Assembly (NCBI GenBank): GCA_029237815.1
Contig: JAQZBP010000008.1
Coordinates: forward strand, 62,001-126,000
DNA from: Moraxellaceae bacterium
GTDB lineage: Bacteria; Pseudomonadota; Gammaproteobacteria; Pseudomonadales; Moraxellaceae
DNA length: 64,000 bases
Direction: 5' to 3'
Shown: positions 42,892 through 52,385 of the stretch, in pieces
Numbering within the stretch: position 1 is the first letter of the stretch
How the letters are laid out: every line of letters begins with the position of its first letter
Notes under the pieces: generated by a model
The model's database searches: none
Told to the model about the DNA's origin: nothing
The model's input: the letters and a program-made list of their open reading frames with translations, nothing else
Program-made: the position numbers and the translations under genes

Positions 42892-43560
42892 ATGCGTAGC
42901 TTGATTATTCCGGCCCTGGCCGGTGCCGTGGCCCTGGCGGGTTGCACCACCAACCCCTACACGGGCGAGCGTCAGGTCAGCAAGGCCGCCATCGGCGCTG
43001 GTATCGGCGCCGCGGCCGGTGCCGCCATCGGCTACTCGACCGGGGACAACAAGAAGGAGCGCCGCGAGTCTGCCTGGAAGGGCGCTGCCATCGGCGGCGT
43101 GACCGGCGGCGGTGTCGGCGCCTACATGGACTACCAGGAGAAGAAGCTGCGCGACCGCCTCGCCGGTGTCGGCGTGGGCGTGCAGAAGGACAAGGAAACC
43201 GGTGCCATCACCCTGATCATGCCGGGCAACATCACCTTCCCGACCAACCAGAGCAGCATCCGCTCCGATTTCTATCCGGTGCTGGACGCCGTGGCCGATG
43301 TGCTGAAGGAGTACAACAAGACCTCCATCTCCATCTCCGGCCACACCGACAATGTCGGTCGTGACGACTACAACATGCAGCTGTCCCAGTCCCGTGCCAA
43401 TTCCGTGGCGCAGTACCTGATCAGCCGCGGCGTTGCCGGTGCCCGTATCGGCGCCACCGGCTATGGCAAGTCCATGCCCGTCTCCGACAACTCCACGGAA
43501 GACGGCCGTTCGTCGAACCGTCGCGTGGAAATCCGTATCAACCCGCCTGCATCCGTCTGA
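42892..43560 (+). CDS. OmpA-family lipoprotein with glycine zipper
   Basis: 222 residues. Lipobox VALAGC (YiaD-like), a glycine-zipper region (AAIGAGIGAAAGAAIGY, then AAIGGVTGGGVGAYMDY), and a C-terminal OmpA domain with the peptidoglycan-binding ISGHTDNVGRDDYNMQLSQ and SRGVAGARIGATGYGKS and NRRVEI. It tethers the outer membrane to the cell wall. AGGAG lies upstream of ATG 42892. Followed by a terminator. Confidence 0.9.
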   Translation: MRSLIIPALAGAVALAGCTTNPYTGERQVSKAAIGAGIGAAAGAAIGYSTGDNKKERRESAWKGAAIGGVTGGGVGAYMDYQEKKLRDRLAGVGVGVQKDKETGAITLIMPGNITFPTNQSSIRSDFYPVLDAVADVLKEYNKTSISISGHTDNVGRDDYNMQLSQSRANSVAQYLISRGVAGARIGATGYGKSMPVSDNSTEDGRSSNRRVEIRINPPASV

Positions 43561-43580
43561 TAGCGGACTGCGGCATGAGA

Positions 43581-43605
43581 AAGCGGACCTCGGTCCGCTT
43601 TTTTT
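43581..43605 (+). terminator. Intrinsic terminator of the OmpA-family gene
   Basis: AAGCGGAC (43581-43588), loop CTCG, GTCCGCTT (43593-43600), seven T. Confidence 0.9.
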
Positions 43606-43644
43606 ATTGCCGGCACCGGCAGTGTTGCCCTGCCGCGGTGGCTG

Positions 43645-44544
43645 TCAGCGCCGCATGAGCAGGGAAGTCATCAACTGGGGAAGCAGTCGCAGGGTCTTGC
43701 CCTGCGGATCGCGCTGCGGATTCAGCTCGACGAGTTCCAGCCCGCGCAGGCGGTGCTTGAGTGGCTGCATCGACAGGATGCGGGCCAGCTTGTCGGGATG
43801 CAGGCCGCCGCGCTCCGGGACGCTGACGCCGGGCGCCAGCATGGGATCCAGCACATCGAGGTCGAGGCTGACCCCGAAGCCGCCGGGCGCGGCCGCGACC
43901 TGCCGCCAGGCTTCGCCAAGCACGGCCGGCAATCCGCGGCGGTCGATCTCCTCGCGCGTGTAGAAGCGCACACCCAGCCGGGCGAGGCGCAGGGGCTCTT
44001 CATCTTCATAGCTGCGCACCCCGATGACCGCGCAGTAGCGCGGGTCGATGACGGGCGTCAGCTTGCCCATCCCGGTCAGCTCCGCGTTGCCCTCGCCGAG
44101 CAGCACGGCCAGCGGCATGCCGTGCAGGCGCTGGCTGGCGGAGCTGTCCGGTGTGTGGGCATCCAGATGGGCATCGATCCAGAGCAGGCCGAGCGGTTGA
44201 CGGTGGGCCATGGCGATGCCGGTCCAGGTGCCGATGGCGCAGGAGTGGTCGCCACCGATGACCACGGGCAGCATGCCGCCGCGGCGCAGGCGCGCCGTGC
44301 TGCGCATGAGGCGCCGGTTGTTGCGGGTCAGCGCCGCCAGGGCCTGCGGGAAGCGCATGGGCAGGGCCTGTGCGGTCTCCTGACGCACGATGCCGGCCCA
44401 GAACACGGCCAGCGTCAGCTGCTGCCGGGCCAGTCGGCGCCGCCAGGGGCGGAACTCGCGTTCGCGAAACACTTCGGGGGCATGGCGACAGCCGGGATGG
44501 GCGCCGCCGGCCGAGAATGCCGCGCCCAGCAATGCGATGCGCAT
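43645..44544 (-). CDS. Arginase-family ureohydrolase
   Basis: 299 residues. The dinuclear Mn-binding motifs are present: GGDHSCAIG, DAHLDAHTP and SLDLDVLDP. Length and motif set fit arginase (arginine to ornithine and urea) somewhat better than agmatinase, because of the GLELVELNPQRD end, but substrates in this family cannot be called safely. ATG 44544 has AGGAGG seven bases upstream. Convergent with the OmpA-family gene. Confidence 0.82.
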   Translation of the reverse strand: MRIALLGAAFSAGGAHPGCRHAPEVFREREFRPWRRRLARQQLTLAVFWAGIVRQETAQALPMRFPQALAALTRNNRRLMRSTARLRRGGMLPVVIGGDHSCAIGTWTGIAMAHRQPLGLLWIDAHLDAHTPDSSASQRLHGMPLAVLLGEGNAELTGMGKLTPVIDPRYCAVIGVRSYEDEEPLRLARLGVRFYTREEIDRRGLPAVLGEAWRQVAAAPGGFGVSLDLDVLDPMLAPGVSVPERGGLHPDKLARILSMQPLKHRLRGLELVELNPQRDPQGKTLRLLPQLMTSLLMRR

Positions 44545-44657
44545 GGCAGATCCTCCTGCCATGAGCCTAGTCCATCGTACCGGCCGTGCCGTGGCGGGGG
44601 GTCGAGCCGGTGAGCCCGTAACGGGGCCTGGCGCCCACAGCAGGGCAGGGGGCGGCG

Positions 44658-45308
44658 TCAGGGCGACCTCTTGAGATGCTCCGACTTACGCAGCACGCGG
44701 TAGATCGGCGCCAGCTCGTCGAGCCCGCTGATGTTCACGCCGAGATCCTTGAGGATGCCGTCGCCCAGGCTGTAGATGAAGCCATGTACCGACAGCGGCT
44801 GGCCCCGTTTCCAAGTGTTCTGGACAATAGTGGTATGGCAGACGTTGGCTACCTGTTCGGCGACGTTCAGCTCGCAAAGCAGATTCAGGCGATCCTCGTC
44901 ATTCAGTCCGTCGAAGGCGCTTTCATGGACCCGGTAGACGTCCTTTATGTGCCGGAGCCAGTTGTCGATCAGCCCGAACTCGCTGTCCTGCAGAGCGGCC
45001 TGCACGCCGCCGCAGCCATAGTGGCCGGTCACGAGGATGTGCTTCACCTTGAGTACTTCCACGGCGTATTGCAGCACCGACAGGCAGTTCATGTCGGTGT
45101 GGATGACCAGGTTGGCCACGTTGCGGTGGACAAAGACCTCGCCCGGCAACAGGCCCATGATCTCGTTGGCCGGAACCCGCGAGTCAGCGCAGCCGATCCA
45201 GAGGAATTCAGGGGTTTGTTGCTTGGCCAGCTTGCGGAAAAAGTCCGGGTCCTGGTGCTTGATGCGTTCGGCCCAGGCGCGGTTGTTACGAAAAAGTTCT
45301 TCCAGCAT
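44658..45308 (-). CDS. can: Beta-class carbonic anhydrase
   Basis: 216 residues. Zinc ligands in CADSRVPANEI (Cys, Asp) and HYGCGGV (His, Cys), with HRNVANLV and NVAEQVANV. It interconverts CO2 and bicarbonate in the cytoplasm, as E. coli Can. AAGGA precedes the ATG. Confidence 0.93.
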   Translation of the reverse strand: MLEELFRNNRAWAERIKHQDPDFFRKLAKQQTPEFLWIGCADSRVPANEIMGLLPGEVFVHRNVANLVIHTDMNCLSVLQYAVEVLKVKHILVTGHYGCGGVQAALQDSEFGLIDNWLRHIKDVYRVHESAFDGLNDEDRLNLLCELNVAEQVANVCHTTIVQNTWKRGQPLSVHGFIYSLGDGILKDLGVNISGLDELAPIYRVLRKSEHLKRSP

Positions 45309-45466
45309 GACGGCGTCCTTGGAGAATACCGGCGCAGTATGGCAATGCGGCTACCTTGGCGTCACCCCTGCCAGAGCCGGTTCTTTCAGGGTATCCTTCC
45401 GTCACCGCTTCACCCCTGCCCGGATGGCGGGCGGGAAGAAAACAATAAAAACGGAGAATCAGGAAC

Positions 45467-46306
45467 ATGCGGCAGCTCAAGGCCCTGTTCGGCGCGACAC
45501 TGGCACTGCTTCTGGCAGCCTGTTCCAATCCCCAGTTCGTGCTCAATCCCTTCAGTAATCCGGCGACCACCCAGGTGCGCCAGGGTGTGGGCGAGATCGC
45601 CGATACCACCCTGCTCAAGCCGCTGGTCTGGGGATCCTTCCTGGCGCCGGCGAAAGGGGCCTTCTTCAAGCCCGTGCTGGCTACCGACTCGCGCAACGCC
45701 ATCGTCTACGTCTACCGCCCGCAGAGTGACTGGAACGATGCCGAAGTGCAGTCCCCCGGCTTCTTCCTCAACGGCCGTTTCCTCTCCGGCCTGAAGAGCG
45801 GCAGCTACTTCTGGTTCGAGATCCCGGCCAGCTCGTATTACTTCAGCGCCAAGCGTCCGCTGTCCTTTTTCTATCTCACCACCATCTTTGAAACCGACGT
45901 GAGCTTCGAAGGCGGCAAGAGCTATTTCTTCCGCTATGACGAAGAGCGGCCCGGTCCCAAGAAGGTCGCCAAGGGCGCCGCGCTGCTGGTGGTCGGGCCG
46001 CTGCAGCAGATGCCTGACCTGCAGGGGCAGATCGAAATCGCGCAGACGCGCTCAATGGGTGCCGGCAGCGTGCTGCTGGCCGATACCCAGCCGCAGTGGA
46101 CGCCTTTCGAGTTTTATCCGGGCGCCTATCCGGTGCCCGCCAGCCGCCTCGATGTCGAGAGCGACCTGCCGCGAGTGCTGAGGAGCCGCGAAGAGGAAAT
46201 GCAGGCGGAGCGCGCCCTGCAATCGCGCGACGATGAGGAGCCGGAGCAGGCCGCGACCGCCGGCAAGTCGTCGAAGCGCTGGTGGAACATCGCCAGCTGG
46301 AAGTAA
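45467..46306 (+). CDS. Lipoprotein with DUF2846-like domain
   Basis: 279 residues. Lipobox LLLAAC at about residue 19. The core (NAIVYVYRPQSDWNDAE, FFLNGRFLSGLKSGSYFWFEI, GGKSYFFRYDE) resembles DUF2846 periplasmic beta-sandwich domains. The C-terminal 50 residues are charged and probably disordered. A GGAGA lies upstream of the ATG. Function unknown. Confidence 0.72.
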   Translation: MRQLKALFGATLALLLAACSNPQFVLNPFSNPATTQVRQGVGEIADTTLLKPLVWGSFLAPAKGAFFKPVLATDSRNAIVYVYRPQSDWNDAEVQSPGFFLNGRFLSGLKSGSYFWFEIPASSYYFSAKRPLSFFYLTTIFETDVSFEGGKSYFFRYDEERPGPKKVAKGAALLVVGPLQQMPDLQGQIEIAQTRSMGAGSVLLADTQPQWTPFEFYPGAYPVPASRLDVESDLPRVLRSREEEMQAERALQSRDDEEPEQAATAGKSSKRWWNIASWK

Positions 46307-46433
46307 TCGTCTTCCTGCCCATGCCAGAGGGAGCCCGCGCGGCTCCCTTTGCTTTTGCGCGCGCCGTGCTCCGGCTTGTCCCTGCAAATCGCATCCGCTA
46401 CTGTCCCTTCACTCTTCTTCTCGCAGGCCTGTC

Positions 46434-47810
46434 ATGGATTCTTCGCGCATGCAGTGGCAACAGCTGCTTTCCCCGCAACGGCTCAAGCTCAAGGACGGGC
46501 GGATTCTGCCCGGCAAGGCCTCGGCCAGCAGCGACATCGAAAGCGGCCTGCGCACGGACTTCCATATCGACCACGACCGCGTAGTGTTCTCCTCCGCCTT
46601 CCGTCGCCTCGGACGCAAGACACAGGTGCACCCGCTCGCGGTGAACGACCACACGCATAACCGCCTCACGCACTCCGTCGAGGTGGCAAGCGTCGGCCGC
46701 AGCCTCGGCAACCGCGTAGGCGTGATGCTGAAAGAGGGCGGCTGGCTGCCCGCCGGCTACACGCCCTTCGATATCGGCAGCGTGGTTCAGGTCGCCTGCC
46801 TTGCCCACGACATCGGCAACCCGCCCTTCGGTCATACCGGCGAGGATGCGCTGCGTGACTGGTTCCGCGATCCCGCGCACGCACGCTTTCTCGACGGCCT
46901 GGGCGAGGCCGAGAAACTCGACGTGCAGACCTACGAGGGCAATGCCCACGGCTTGCGCATGGTGGCGACGCTGGAGATGTACCACGGCGAGGGCGGCATG
47001 CGTCTGACAGCCGCCAGCATCGGCGCGCTCATCAAGTATCCGTGGACGGCGGCCACCGAACCCGTGGCCGAGGGCAAACGCCGCAAGGGCAAGTTCAACA
47101 TCTATCAGGCGGAGCTGCCTTACTTCGAGGCGGTGGCGCACGAGCTCGGCCTGATCGAGAAAGGCCATCACCGCTGGGCGCGGCATCCTCTCTCCTATCT
47201 GATGGAGGCGGCGGACGACATCTGTTACGCCATCCTCGATCTCGAGGACGCCGTCGAGATGGAAATCCTCGACGTGCGCGATTTCGAGGCGCTGCTCGGT
47301 CCCTTCGTCGAACTCGACAAGCTGATGGGCATCCCCGATGACCGCCAGCGTTGTGCGGCGCTGCGCGGCATGGTGATCGGGCAGTGCGTGAGCGAAGTCG
47401 CCAACACCTTCATGCTGCACCACGATGCGATGCTGGCCGGCGAGTTTCCGGCGAAGGACCTGGTGTCGCTCGTGAATCCGGACATCGGCAACCTGCTCAA
47501 CCAGGCCAAGGAGCTGGCGAGCCAGCGGGTCTATCGCCATCGCAGCAAGGTGGTGAAGGAAGTGGCGGCCTATCCTTGCCTGCGCCTGCTGCTGGATGCG
47601 CTGATCCCCGACGCGCAGGCCTTCGTCCGGCACGGTGCCCGCAATCTCTCCACGCGCGAGATGACGCAACTGGCGCTGCTCGAGCGGCCGTTGCAGGAAG
47701 GCGAGAGCCTGTACTGCGCCTATCTCAAGGTGCTGGACTACATCGGCGGCATGACGGACAACCACGCTGCCACCCTGGCGCGGGAAATTTCGGGCGTCGG
47801 CATCCTCTGA
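46434..47810 (+). CDS. dgt: Deoxyguanosinetriphosphate triphosphohydrolase (dGTPase)-like HD protein
   Basis: 458 residues. HD-superfamily hydrolase: FRRLGRKTQVHPL, HNRLTHSVEVASVGR, LAHDIGNPPFGHTGE and YLMEAADDICYAILDLEDA provide the conserved metal and base ligands. It converts dNTP to nucleoside and triphosphate. The longer form here is like E. coli Dgt (505) rather than the short type. ATG 46434 is chosen by similarity; the ribosome-binding site is weak. Confidence 0.88.
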   Translation: MDSSRMQWQQLLSPQRLKLKDGRILPGKASASSDIESGLRTDFHIDHDRVVFSSAFRRLGRKTQVHPLAVNDHTHNRLTHSVEVASVGRSLGNRVGVMLKEGGWLPAGYTPFDIGSVVQVACLAHDIGNPPFGHTGEDALRDWFRDPAHARFLDGLGEAEKLDVQTYEGNAHGLRMVATLEMYHGEGGMRLTAASIGALIKYPWTAATEPVAEGKRRKGKFNIYQAELPYFEAVAHELGLIEKGHHRWARHPLSYLMEAADDICYAILDLEDAVEMEILDVRDFEALLGPFVELDKLMGIPDDRQRCAALRGMVIGQCVSEVANTFMLHHDAMLAGEFPAKDLVSLVNPDIGNLLNQAKELASQRVYRHRSKVVKEVAAYPCLRLLLDALIPDAQAFVRHGARNLSTREMTQLALLERPLQEGESLYCAYLKVLDYIGGMTDNHAATLAREISGVGIL

Positions 47811-47919
47811 GCCGATACCTCGGCACGGGTCCGGACGGGCAGCAAATCCGGCCCGGGCTCGGCAGGAATTCCCGATTCATTTCGCGCAGATCCCGGGCCT
47901 CTCCGGCATGGAAGCTGGC

Positions 47920-47949
47920 CTGACAAGCCGCTTTTTCGTTTGCTATTCT
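47920..47949 (+). promoter_or_regulatory. Sigma70-type promoter of the SDR gene
   Basis: CTGACA (47920-47925), 18 bases, TATTCT (47944-47949); a start at about 47956 would give a 37-base leader with AAGGA before the ATG at 47993. Confidence 0.45.
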
Positions 47950-47992
47950 CGCGCCACTTTTCAGTTGCCCGTTCAACCAGAAGGAATGACAC

Positions 47993-48760
47993 ATGGAGCT
48001 TTCCAACAAGGTCGCCATCATCACCGGCGGTGCCTCCGGCCTGGGGCTTGCCACGGCCGAGGCCTATGTCTCCCGGGGTGCCCGCGTCGCGATTTTCGAT
48101 CTCAACGCGGAGCAGGGCGAGGCCGTGGCCGCGCGTCTTGGTGCCGGCGCGCTGTTCGCCCGGGTCAACGTGGCCGATGAAGCGTCGGTGCAGGCCGGCA
48201 TTGCGCAGGTGATGGCGAAATTCGGCGCCATCCATATTGCCGTCAACTGTGCCGGCATCGGTTCCGCCATGCGCACCGTGGGCAAGAATGGCCCGCATTC
48301 CCTCGAGGTGTTCAGCAAGGTCATTACCGTCAACCTTGTCGGCACCTTCAACGTGGCGCGCCTCGCGGCCGCGGAAATGCAGAAGAATGAAGGGCTGGGC
48401 GACAACGAGCGCGGCGTCATCATCAATACCGCCTCGGTGGCGGCCTTTGACGGACAGATAGGGCAGGTCGCCTATTCGGCCTCCAAGGGGGCGGTGGTCG
48501 GCATGACATTGCCGATGGCCCGCGACCTCGCCGCCATCGGCGTGCGCGTGAACACCATCGCCCCCGGCATTTTCAACACGCCGCTGATGAATGCCGCGCC
48601 GGACACCGTGAAGATGCCACTGATCGAAATGACGCAGTTCCCCAAGCGCCTCGGGCATCCCGACGAGTATGCGAAGCTGGCGGTGCATATCGTCGAGAAT
48701 AGTTTCCTGAACGGCGAGACCATCCGCATCGATGGCGCCATCCGCATGGCGCCGAAGTGA
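47993..48760 (+). CDS. Short-chain dehydrogenase, 3-hydroxyacyl-CoA (HSD17B10) type
   Basis: 255 residues. NAD-binding TGGASGLG, NCAGIG, and the catalytic Ser (NTASVAAFDGQIGQ), Tyr and Lys (YSASKGA). The insertion GNMRTVGKNG-like (SAMRTVGKNGPHSLE) and the C-terminal RLGHPDEYAKL fit the 3-hydroxy-2-methylbutyryl-CoA dehydrogenase group, which acts in isoleucine or fatty-acid degradation. Single gene with its own promoter and terminator. Confidence 0.85.
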   Translation: MELSNKVAIITGGASGLGLATAEAYVSRGARVAIFDLNAEQGEAVAARLGAGALFARVNVADEASVQAGIAQVMAKFGAIHIAVNCAGIGSAMRTVGKNGPHSLEVFSKVITVNLVGTFNVARLAAAEMQKNEGLGDNERGVIINTASVAAFDGQIGQVAYSASKGAVVGMTLPMARDLAAIGVRVNTIAPGIFNTPLMNAAPDTVKMPLIEMTQFPKRLGHPDEYAKLAVHIVENSFLNGETIRIDGAIRMAPK

Positions 48761-48787
48761 TGGCGGCAGTACACGCCCGGCATTAAG

Positions 48788-48829
48788 ACCCATTAAAAAG
48801 CCCGGCATTTGCCGGGCTTTTTAATGGGT
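48788..48829. terminator. Bidirectional terminator, 19-bp perfect inverted repeat
   Basis: Arms 48788-48806 and 48811-48829 pair perfectly around loop ATTT. The core is AAAAAGCCCGGC/GCCGGGCTTTTT, so it can stop the SDR gene and the convergent Nudix gene. Confidence 0.88.
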
Positions 48830-48924
48830 GGTCACACCAGGCGGGATGTCGCGCCGGGTGCCGCTGCCAGCGGGCGAGCTGCTGCCTGGTTAGGGCCTCT
48901 TTTCACGCTGCGTGGAAAGAGGCC

Positions 48925-49485
48925 TCAGGGCTTGATGCTCTCGCTGCGGCGGAAGTCCAGCTCGATGTCGCGCATGCGGAAGGGAAACGTGCCCGTCCTG
49001 CGGTCCTCGAAGAAGTACTTCAGGGTGCGGGCGATGGTGGGGAAGGCCAGCTCGTCCCAGGGAATTTCGTCCTCGGTGAACAGCCGGCACTCCAGGCTTT
49101 CTTCGCCGATGCCGAAAACGCCGTCTTTCACCTCTGCCCGGAACATCAGGTAGACCTGGTTGATGTGGCGTATGTTGAACACCGCGTAGAGATCGCCGAT
49201 GGCGACCTCGGCGGCCGCCTCTTCCCGTGTTTCGCGCACGGCGGCCTCGGGCGTGGTCTCGCCGTTCTCCATGAAGCCGGCGGGCAGCGTCCAGAAGCCG
49301 CGGCGCGGCTCGATGGCGCGGCGGCACAGCAGCACGCGATCCTGCCAGACCGGCAGGCAGCCGCAGACCAGCTTGGGGTTCTGGTAGTGCACGGTCTGGC
49401 AGCTGTCGCAAATGTAGCGCAGGCGCGAGTCGCCCTCCGGGATGCGGTGCGCGACGGGATGGCCGCACTGGCTGCAGAAATTCAT
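48925..49485 (-). CDS. Nudix hydrolase with zinc ribbon
   Basis: 186 residues. N-terminal zinc ribbon (CSQCGHP... CDSCQTVHYQNP), then the Nudix box GFMENGETTPEAAVRETREE. This layout resembles NADH pyrophosphatase NudC and related ADP-ribose hydrolases but is shorter. ATG 49485 is chosen because the zinc ribbon begins immediately after it and GAGGA is eight bases upstream. Confidence 0.85.
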   Translation of the reverse strand: MNFCSQCGHPVAHRIPEGDSRLRYICDSCQTVHYQNPKLVCGCLPVWQDRVLLCRRAIEPRRGFWTLPAGFMENGETTPEAAVRETREEAAAEVAIGDLYAVFNIRHINQVYLMFRAEVKDGVFGIGEESLECRLFTEDEIPWDELAFPTIARTLKYFFEDRRTGTFPFRMRDIELDFRRSESIKP

Positions 49486-49713
49486 CCGAACTGTCCTCAC
49501 TGGCCGGTGCCGCGAGTATATGCCGGGGCCCAGGCTGCCGACAGCCGCCGCACGGTACCACCGCCGCGCCCGCAGGTCTTGCATGACGACCTTGGCATCG
49601 TCGCCTGCGCCGTCGACGCACGGGGCGGCAGGCTGACGGAAATGCGACGGCTACGGCTTTGGCCGGTAAGGGCCAGCCGTTACACTCGTGAACCTGCTGC
49701 GAGAGACTCCCCC

Positions 49714-50337
49714 ATGCCGCTCGACAACGACCTTCTGCTGCTGCCTCGGCTCAGGGACCGTTTGCGCGACTACCGCCCGGCGCCCGACCGCATCGATGCC
49801 GCCGTGCTGATTCCCGTCACCGAGTCGCCGACGCCGGAGCTGATCCTGACCCGACGCGCCGGGCACCTGAGTTCGCATGCGGGCGAGGTCGCCTTTCCGG
49901 GCGGCAAGCGCGATCCGGAAGACGTCTCCATCATCGCCACGGCGCTGCGCGAGAGCCAAGAAGAGATCGGGCTCGATGCGGCCCACGTGGAGATCGTCGG
50001 CGAGCTGGATGTGTTCACCTCGCGCGTCGGCCTGCGCGTGCAGCCCATTGTCGGCATGGTGGACAGTGCCGCCGTGCTGACGCCAAGCCCCGACGAGATC
50101 GAGAGCATCTTCAATGTACCGCTCGAGTTTTTCCTGAGGGAGAAGCCTTCCTATACGCACCGCTTCCGCTTCATGGGACAGGACATTACGGTGCCCAGCT
50201 TCAACTACGACGATTATGTGATCTGGGGGCTGACTGCCTTCATGATCGTGGACCTCGTGCAGCGGGTGTACGACCACGAGATCGAATTCCTCTGGCCTGC
50301 CGCCATCACGGGCGCCCTGGCCGGCAAGGACCTCTGA
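49714..50337 (+). CDS. Nudix hydrolase, CoA pyrophosphatase (NudL) type
   Basis: 207 residues. The Nudix box contains [20 protein letters not shown] followed by EEIG, preceded by [20 protein letters not shown], the CoA-pyrophosphatase UPF0035-like signature. It cleaves CoA or other nucleotide diphosphates. It is divergent from the other Nudix gene and 16 bases upstream of the gamma carbonic anhydrase-like gene. Confidence 0.85.
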   Translation: MPLDNDLLLLPRLRDRLRDYRPAPDRIDAAVLIPVTESPTPELILTRRAGHLSSHAGEVAFPGGKRDPEDVSIIATALRESQEEIGLDAAHVEIVGELDVFTSRVGLRVQPIVGMVDSAAVLTPSPDEIESIFNVPLEFFLREKPSYTHRFRFMGQDITVPSFNYDDYVIWGLTAFMIVDLVQRVYDHEIEFLWPAAITGALAGKDL

Positions 50338-50353
50338 CAACAGCGAGGCAGAC

Positions 50354-50875
50354 ATGCGTTATTCCCTCGGCGATCGCCGCATCGTGACCAGGGGCGACCA
50401 CTTCATCGCCGCCAGCGCCAGCGTGATCGGCTCCGTCGTGCTCGAGCACAATGCCAGCATCTGGTTCAACGCCGTGGTGCGGGGCGATTGCGACCTCATC
50501 ACCATCGGCGAAAACAGCAATGTCCAGGACGGCAGCGTGCTGCATGCCGATGTCGGCGTGCCGCTCACCATCGGCCGCAACGTCACGGTCGGCCACAAGG
50601 TCATGCTGCATGGCTGCAGCATCGGCGACAACTCGCTCATCGGCATCAATGCCGTGGTCCTCAATGGCGCGCGCATCGGCCGCTACTGCATCATTGGCGC
50701 CAACGCGCTGGTCCCCGAGGGGCGGGAGATTCCGGATTTTTCCGTGGTCATGGGCAGTCCCGGCAAGGTGGTGAAGGAAGTCAGCGAGGCGCAGAAGGCC
50801 ATGCTCGAGATGAGCGCCCTGCATTATGTCGAGAACTTCAAGCGCTACTTGCGCGAGCTGAAGCGCGACGAATAA
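50354..50875 (+). CDS. Gamma-carbonic-anhydrase-like left-handed beta-helix protein (YrdA family)
   Basis: 173 residues of hexapeptide repeats. Metal ligands seen in the family are present: His in VLHADVG, and the two His in [23 protein letters not shown] and [14 protein letters not shown] are typical. Catalysis is unproven for most YrdA/PaaY relatives. It starts 16 bases after the Nudix gene. Confidence 0.88.
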   Translation: MRYSLGDRRIVTRGDHFIAASASVIGSVVLEHNASIWFNAVVRGDCDLITIGENSNVQDGSVLHADVGVPLTIGRNVTVGHKVMLHGCSIGDNSLIGINAVVLNGARIGRYCIIGANALVPEGREIPDFSVVMGSPGKVVKEVSEAQKAMLEMSALHYVENFKRYLRELKRDE

Positions 50876-50927
50876 GTACAAGAAAGCGGTGCCGGGAAGG
50901 CGGCGCACACGACAGGAGGGACATGTG

Positions 50928-52385
50928 GTGAGAAAAGGCCGAATGACGATGACGCCGTTCCTGTTCGCGCTGTGCTGGCTGCTCGGCGTCATGGCGCCGG
51001 CCCACGCGGGGCCGAAGATCGAACCGTGGATGATGGCGGACTGGGACAATCCCGCGCCGCGCCTGGCGGACGCAGGCTTGCGCGTGCGCGATGTCGCGAC
51101 AGCCATCGGCTCGCGCCTCGTGATCCTGCCGCATGCGCCTCGCGACATCACTCTCCCGGGACATCGCGGTCCGCGGCGCTTCGATGGCGCCCGCTTTGTC
51201 TCCGCCGTGGCGCGGGTGGATCTGCCGGCGCCGACGCTACGCCGTCGCCTGCAGGATTTCTCCGGCTACAAGAGCATGTTCCCGCTGCTCACCGAGTCGG
51301 ACGTCGTGTACATGGAGGGCATTAACCAGCTCGCGCGCTTCCGTATCGAGGTGCCGTTGCCGGCATTCGCCACCTTCACCGTGGATTTCCGCGTCAAGCA
51401 GCGGCTGGAGCCGGACGGCAGCATTTCCTTCCTGCTCGTGGACGGCAAGGCCGAGTCCCTGGTGGCCATGCTGGGCGGCATGACCGACGAGCTCGCCGAC
51501 CAGCCCGTGGCTGGCCGCTGGGAGATACTGCCCGTCAATGAACGGCAGAGCCTGGTGGTGTTCACCTACTGGGACCGCATCGAGCTGAAGAGCTTTTTCG
51601 CGCGCAAGATCATGGAAGCCTATCCCGAACTCAAAGTCGCCGGGCCCTACATGGTGGCGATGATGTCGGCCGAACCGGTTCGCCGTCTCTTCGTCTCCGC
51701 CCTGCCGACGGCCTCCGATGGCCGTCCGCAGGGCATCGAGCGGCTCGAACCATTGCGCGCCCTGGTGGAGAAGCACAGCGCCTTCGGGCATGTCGCGATC
51801 ATGGAGCCCGACCCTGCGCGGGCGAAGGCCGGTCAGCCCGAGGCCCTGCGCTATGTGTCGCTGGCCACGCGCGTCGCGGCGCCGCTGGCCCATACGCGCC
51901 GCATGGCCACGAATTATCCGCGCCTGCCCGAGGCAATCCGCGAGCTCAGCGAGATCAATGTTAACGATCGCGGCCAGCAGGTCGACCTCGACCTGAGCCT
52001 CCGTTTTGCTGTGCTCATCATCCGCTTCACGCTGGACCTCGACGTACGCAACACCTGGATTTCGCCGCAGCGCATCGAGTTCACGCGCCAGGCCGGCGAC
52101 CTGGCGCAGCTGCGCGGCGCCAGCGAATGGCACGAGCTGCCGGGCAGCACCGATACCCTCATGCTCATCTCTGCCGCGCACGAGGTGGGCGAGGATGCGC
52201 CGCTGCTGTTGCGCATGGCGCACAAGCTCGTCACGCAGCTGCCCCATATCGACCAGGCCGGCAGCCTGGTGGCGCAGCTCGTGGTGATGGAACGCATGAA
52301 GCCCTGGATCGAACGCAATGCGGCCGGCGTGCGCAAGGGCGCCCTGGCCGAGCCCACCCTGAAGAAGGAAGTCGTGAATGAGTGA
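50928..52385 (+). CDS. Secreted protein of unknown function
   Basis: 485 residues from GTG 50928, which has GGAGGG seven bases upstream; ATG 50943 is an alternative. A signal peptide ([18 protein letters not shown]) precedes a mature part with no recognised domain: a segment [19 protein letters not shown] followed by beta-strands ([19 protein letters not shown]) that could form a START/SRPBCC-like ligand-binding fold. The C-terminal half is helical. It overlaps purT by eight bases, so the two are translationally coupled for no obvious reason. Confidence 0.7.
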   Translation: MRKGRMTMTPFLFALCWLLGVMAPAHAGPKIEPWMMADWDNPAPRLADAGLRVRDVATAIGSRLVILPHAPRDITLPGHRGPRRFDGARFVSAVARVDLPAPTLRRRLQDFSGYKSMFPLLTESDVVYMEGINQLARFRIEVPLPAFATFTVDFRVKQRLEPDGSISFLLVDGKAESLVAMLGGMTDELADQPVAGRWEILPVNERQSLVVFTYWDRIELKSFFARKIMEAYPELKVAGPYMVAMMSAEPVRRLFVSALPTASDGRPQGIERLEPLRALVEKHSAFGHVAIMEPDPARAKAGQPEALRYVSLATRVAAPLAHTRRMATNYPRLPEAIRELSEINVNDRGQQVDLDLSLRFAVLIIRFTLDLDVRNTWISPQRIEFTRQAGDLAQLRGASEWHELPGSTDTLMLISAAHEVGEDAPLLLRMAHKLVTQLPHIDQAGSLVAQLVVMERMKPWIERNAAGVRKGALAEPTLKKEVVNE

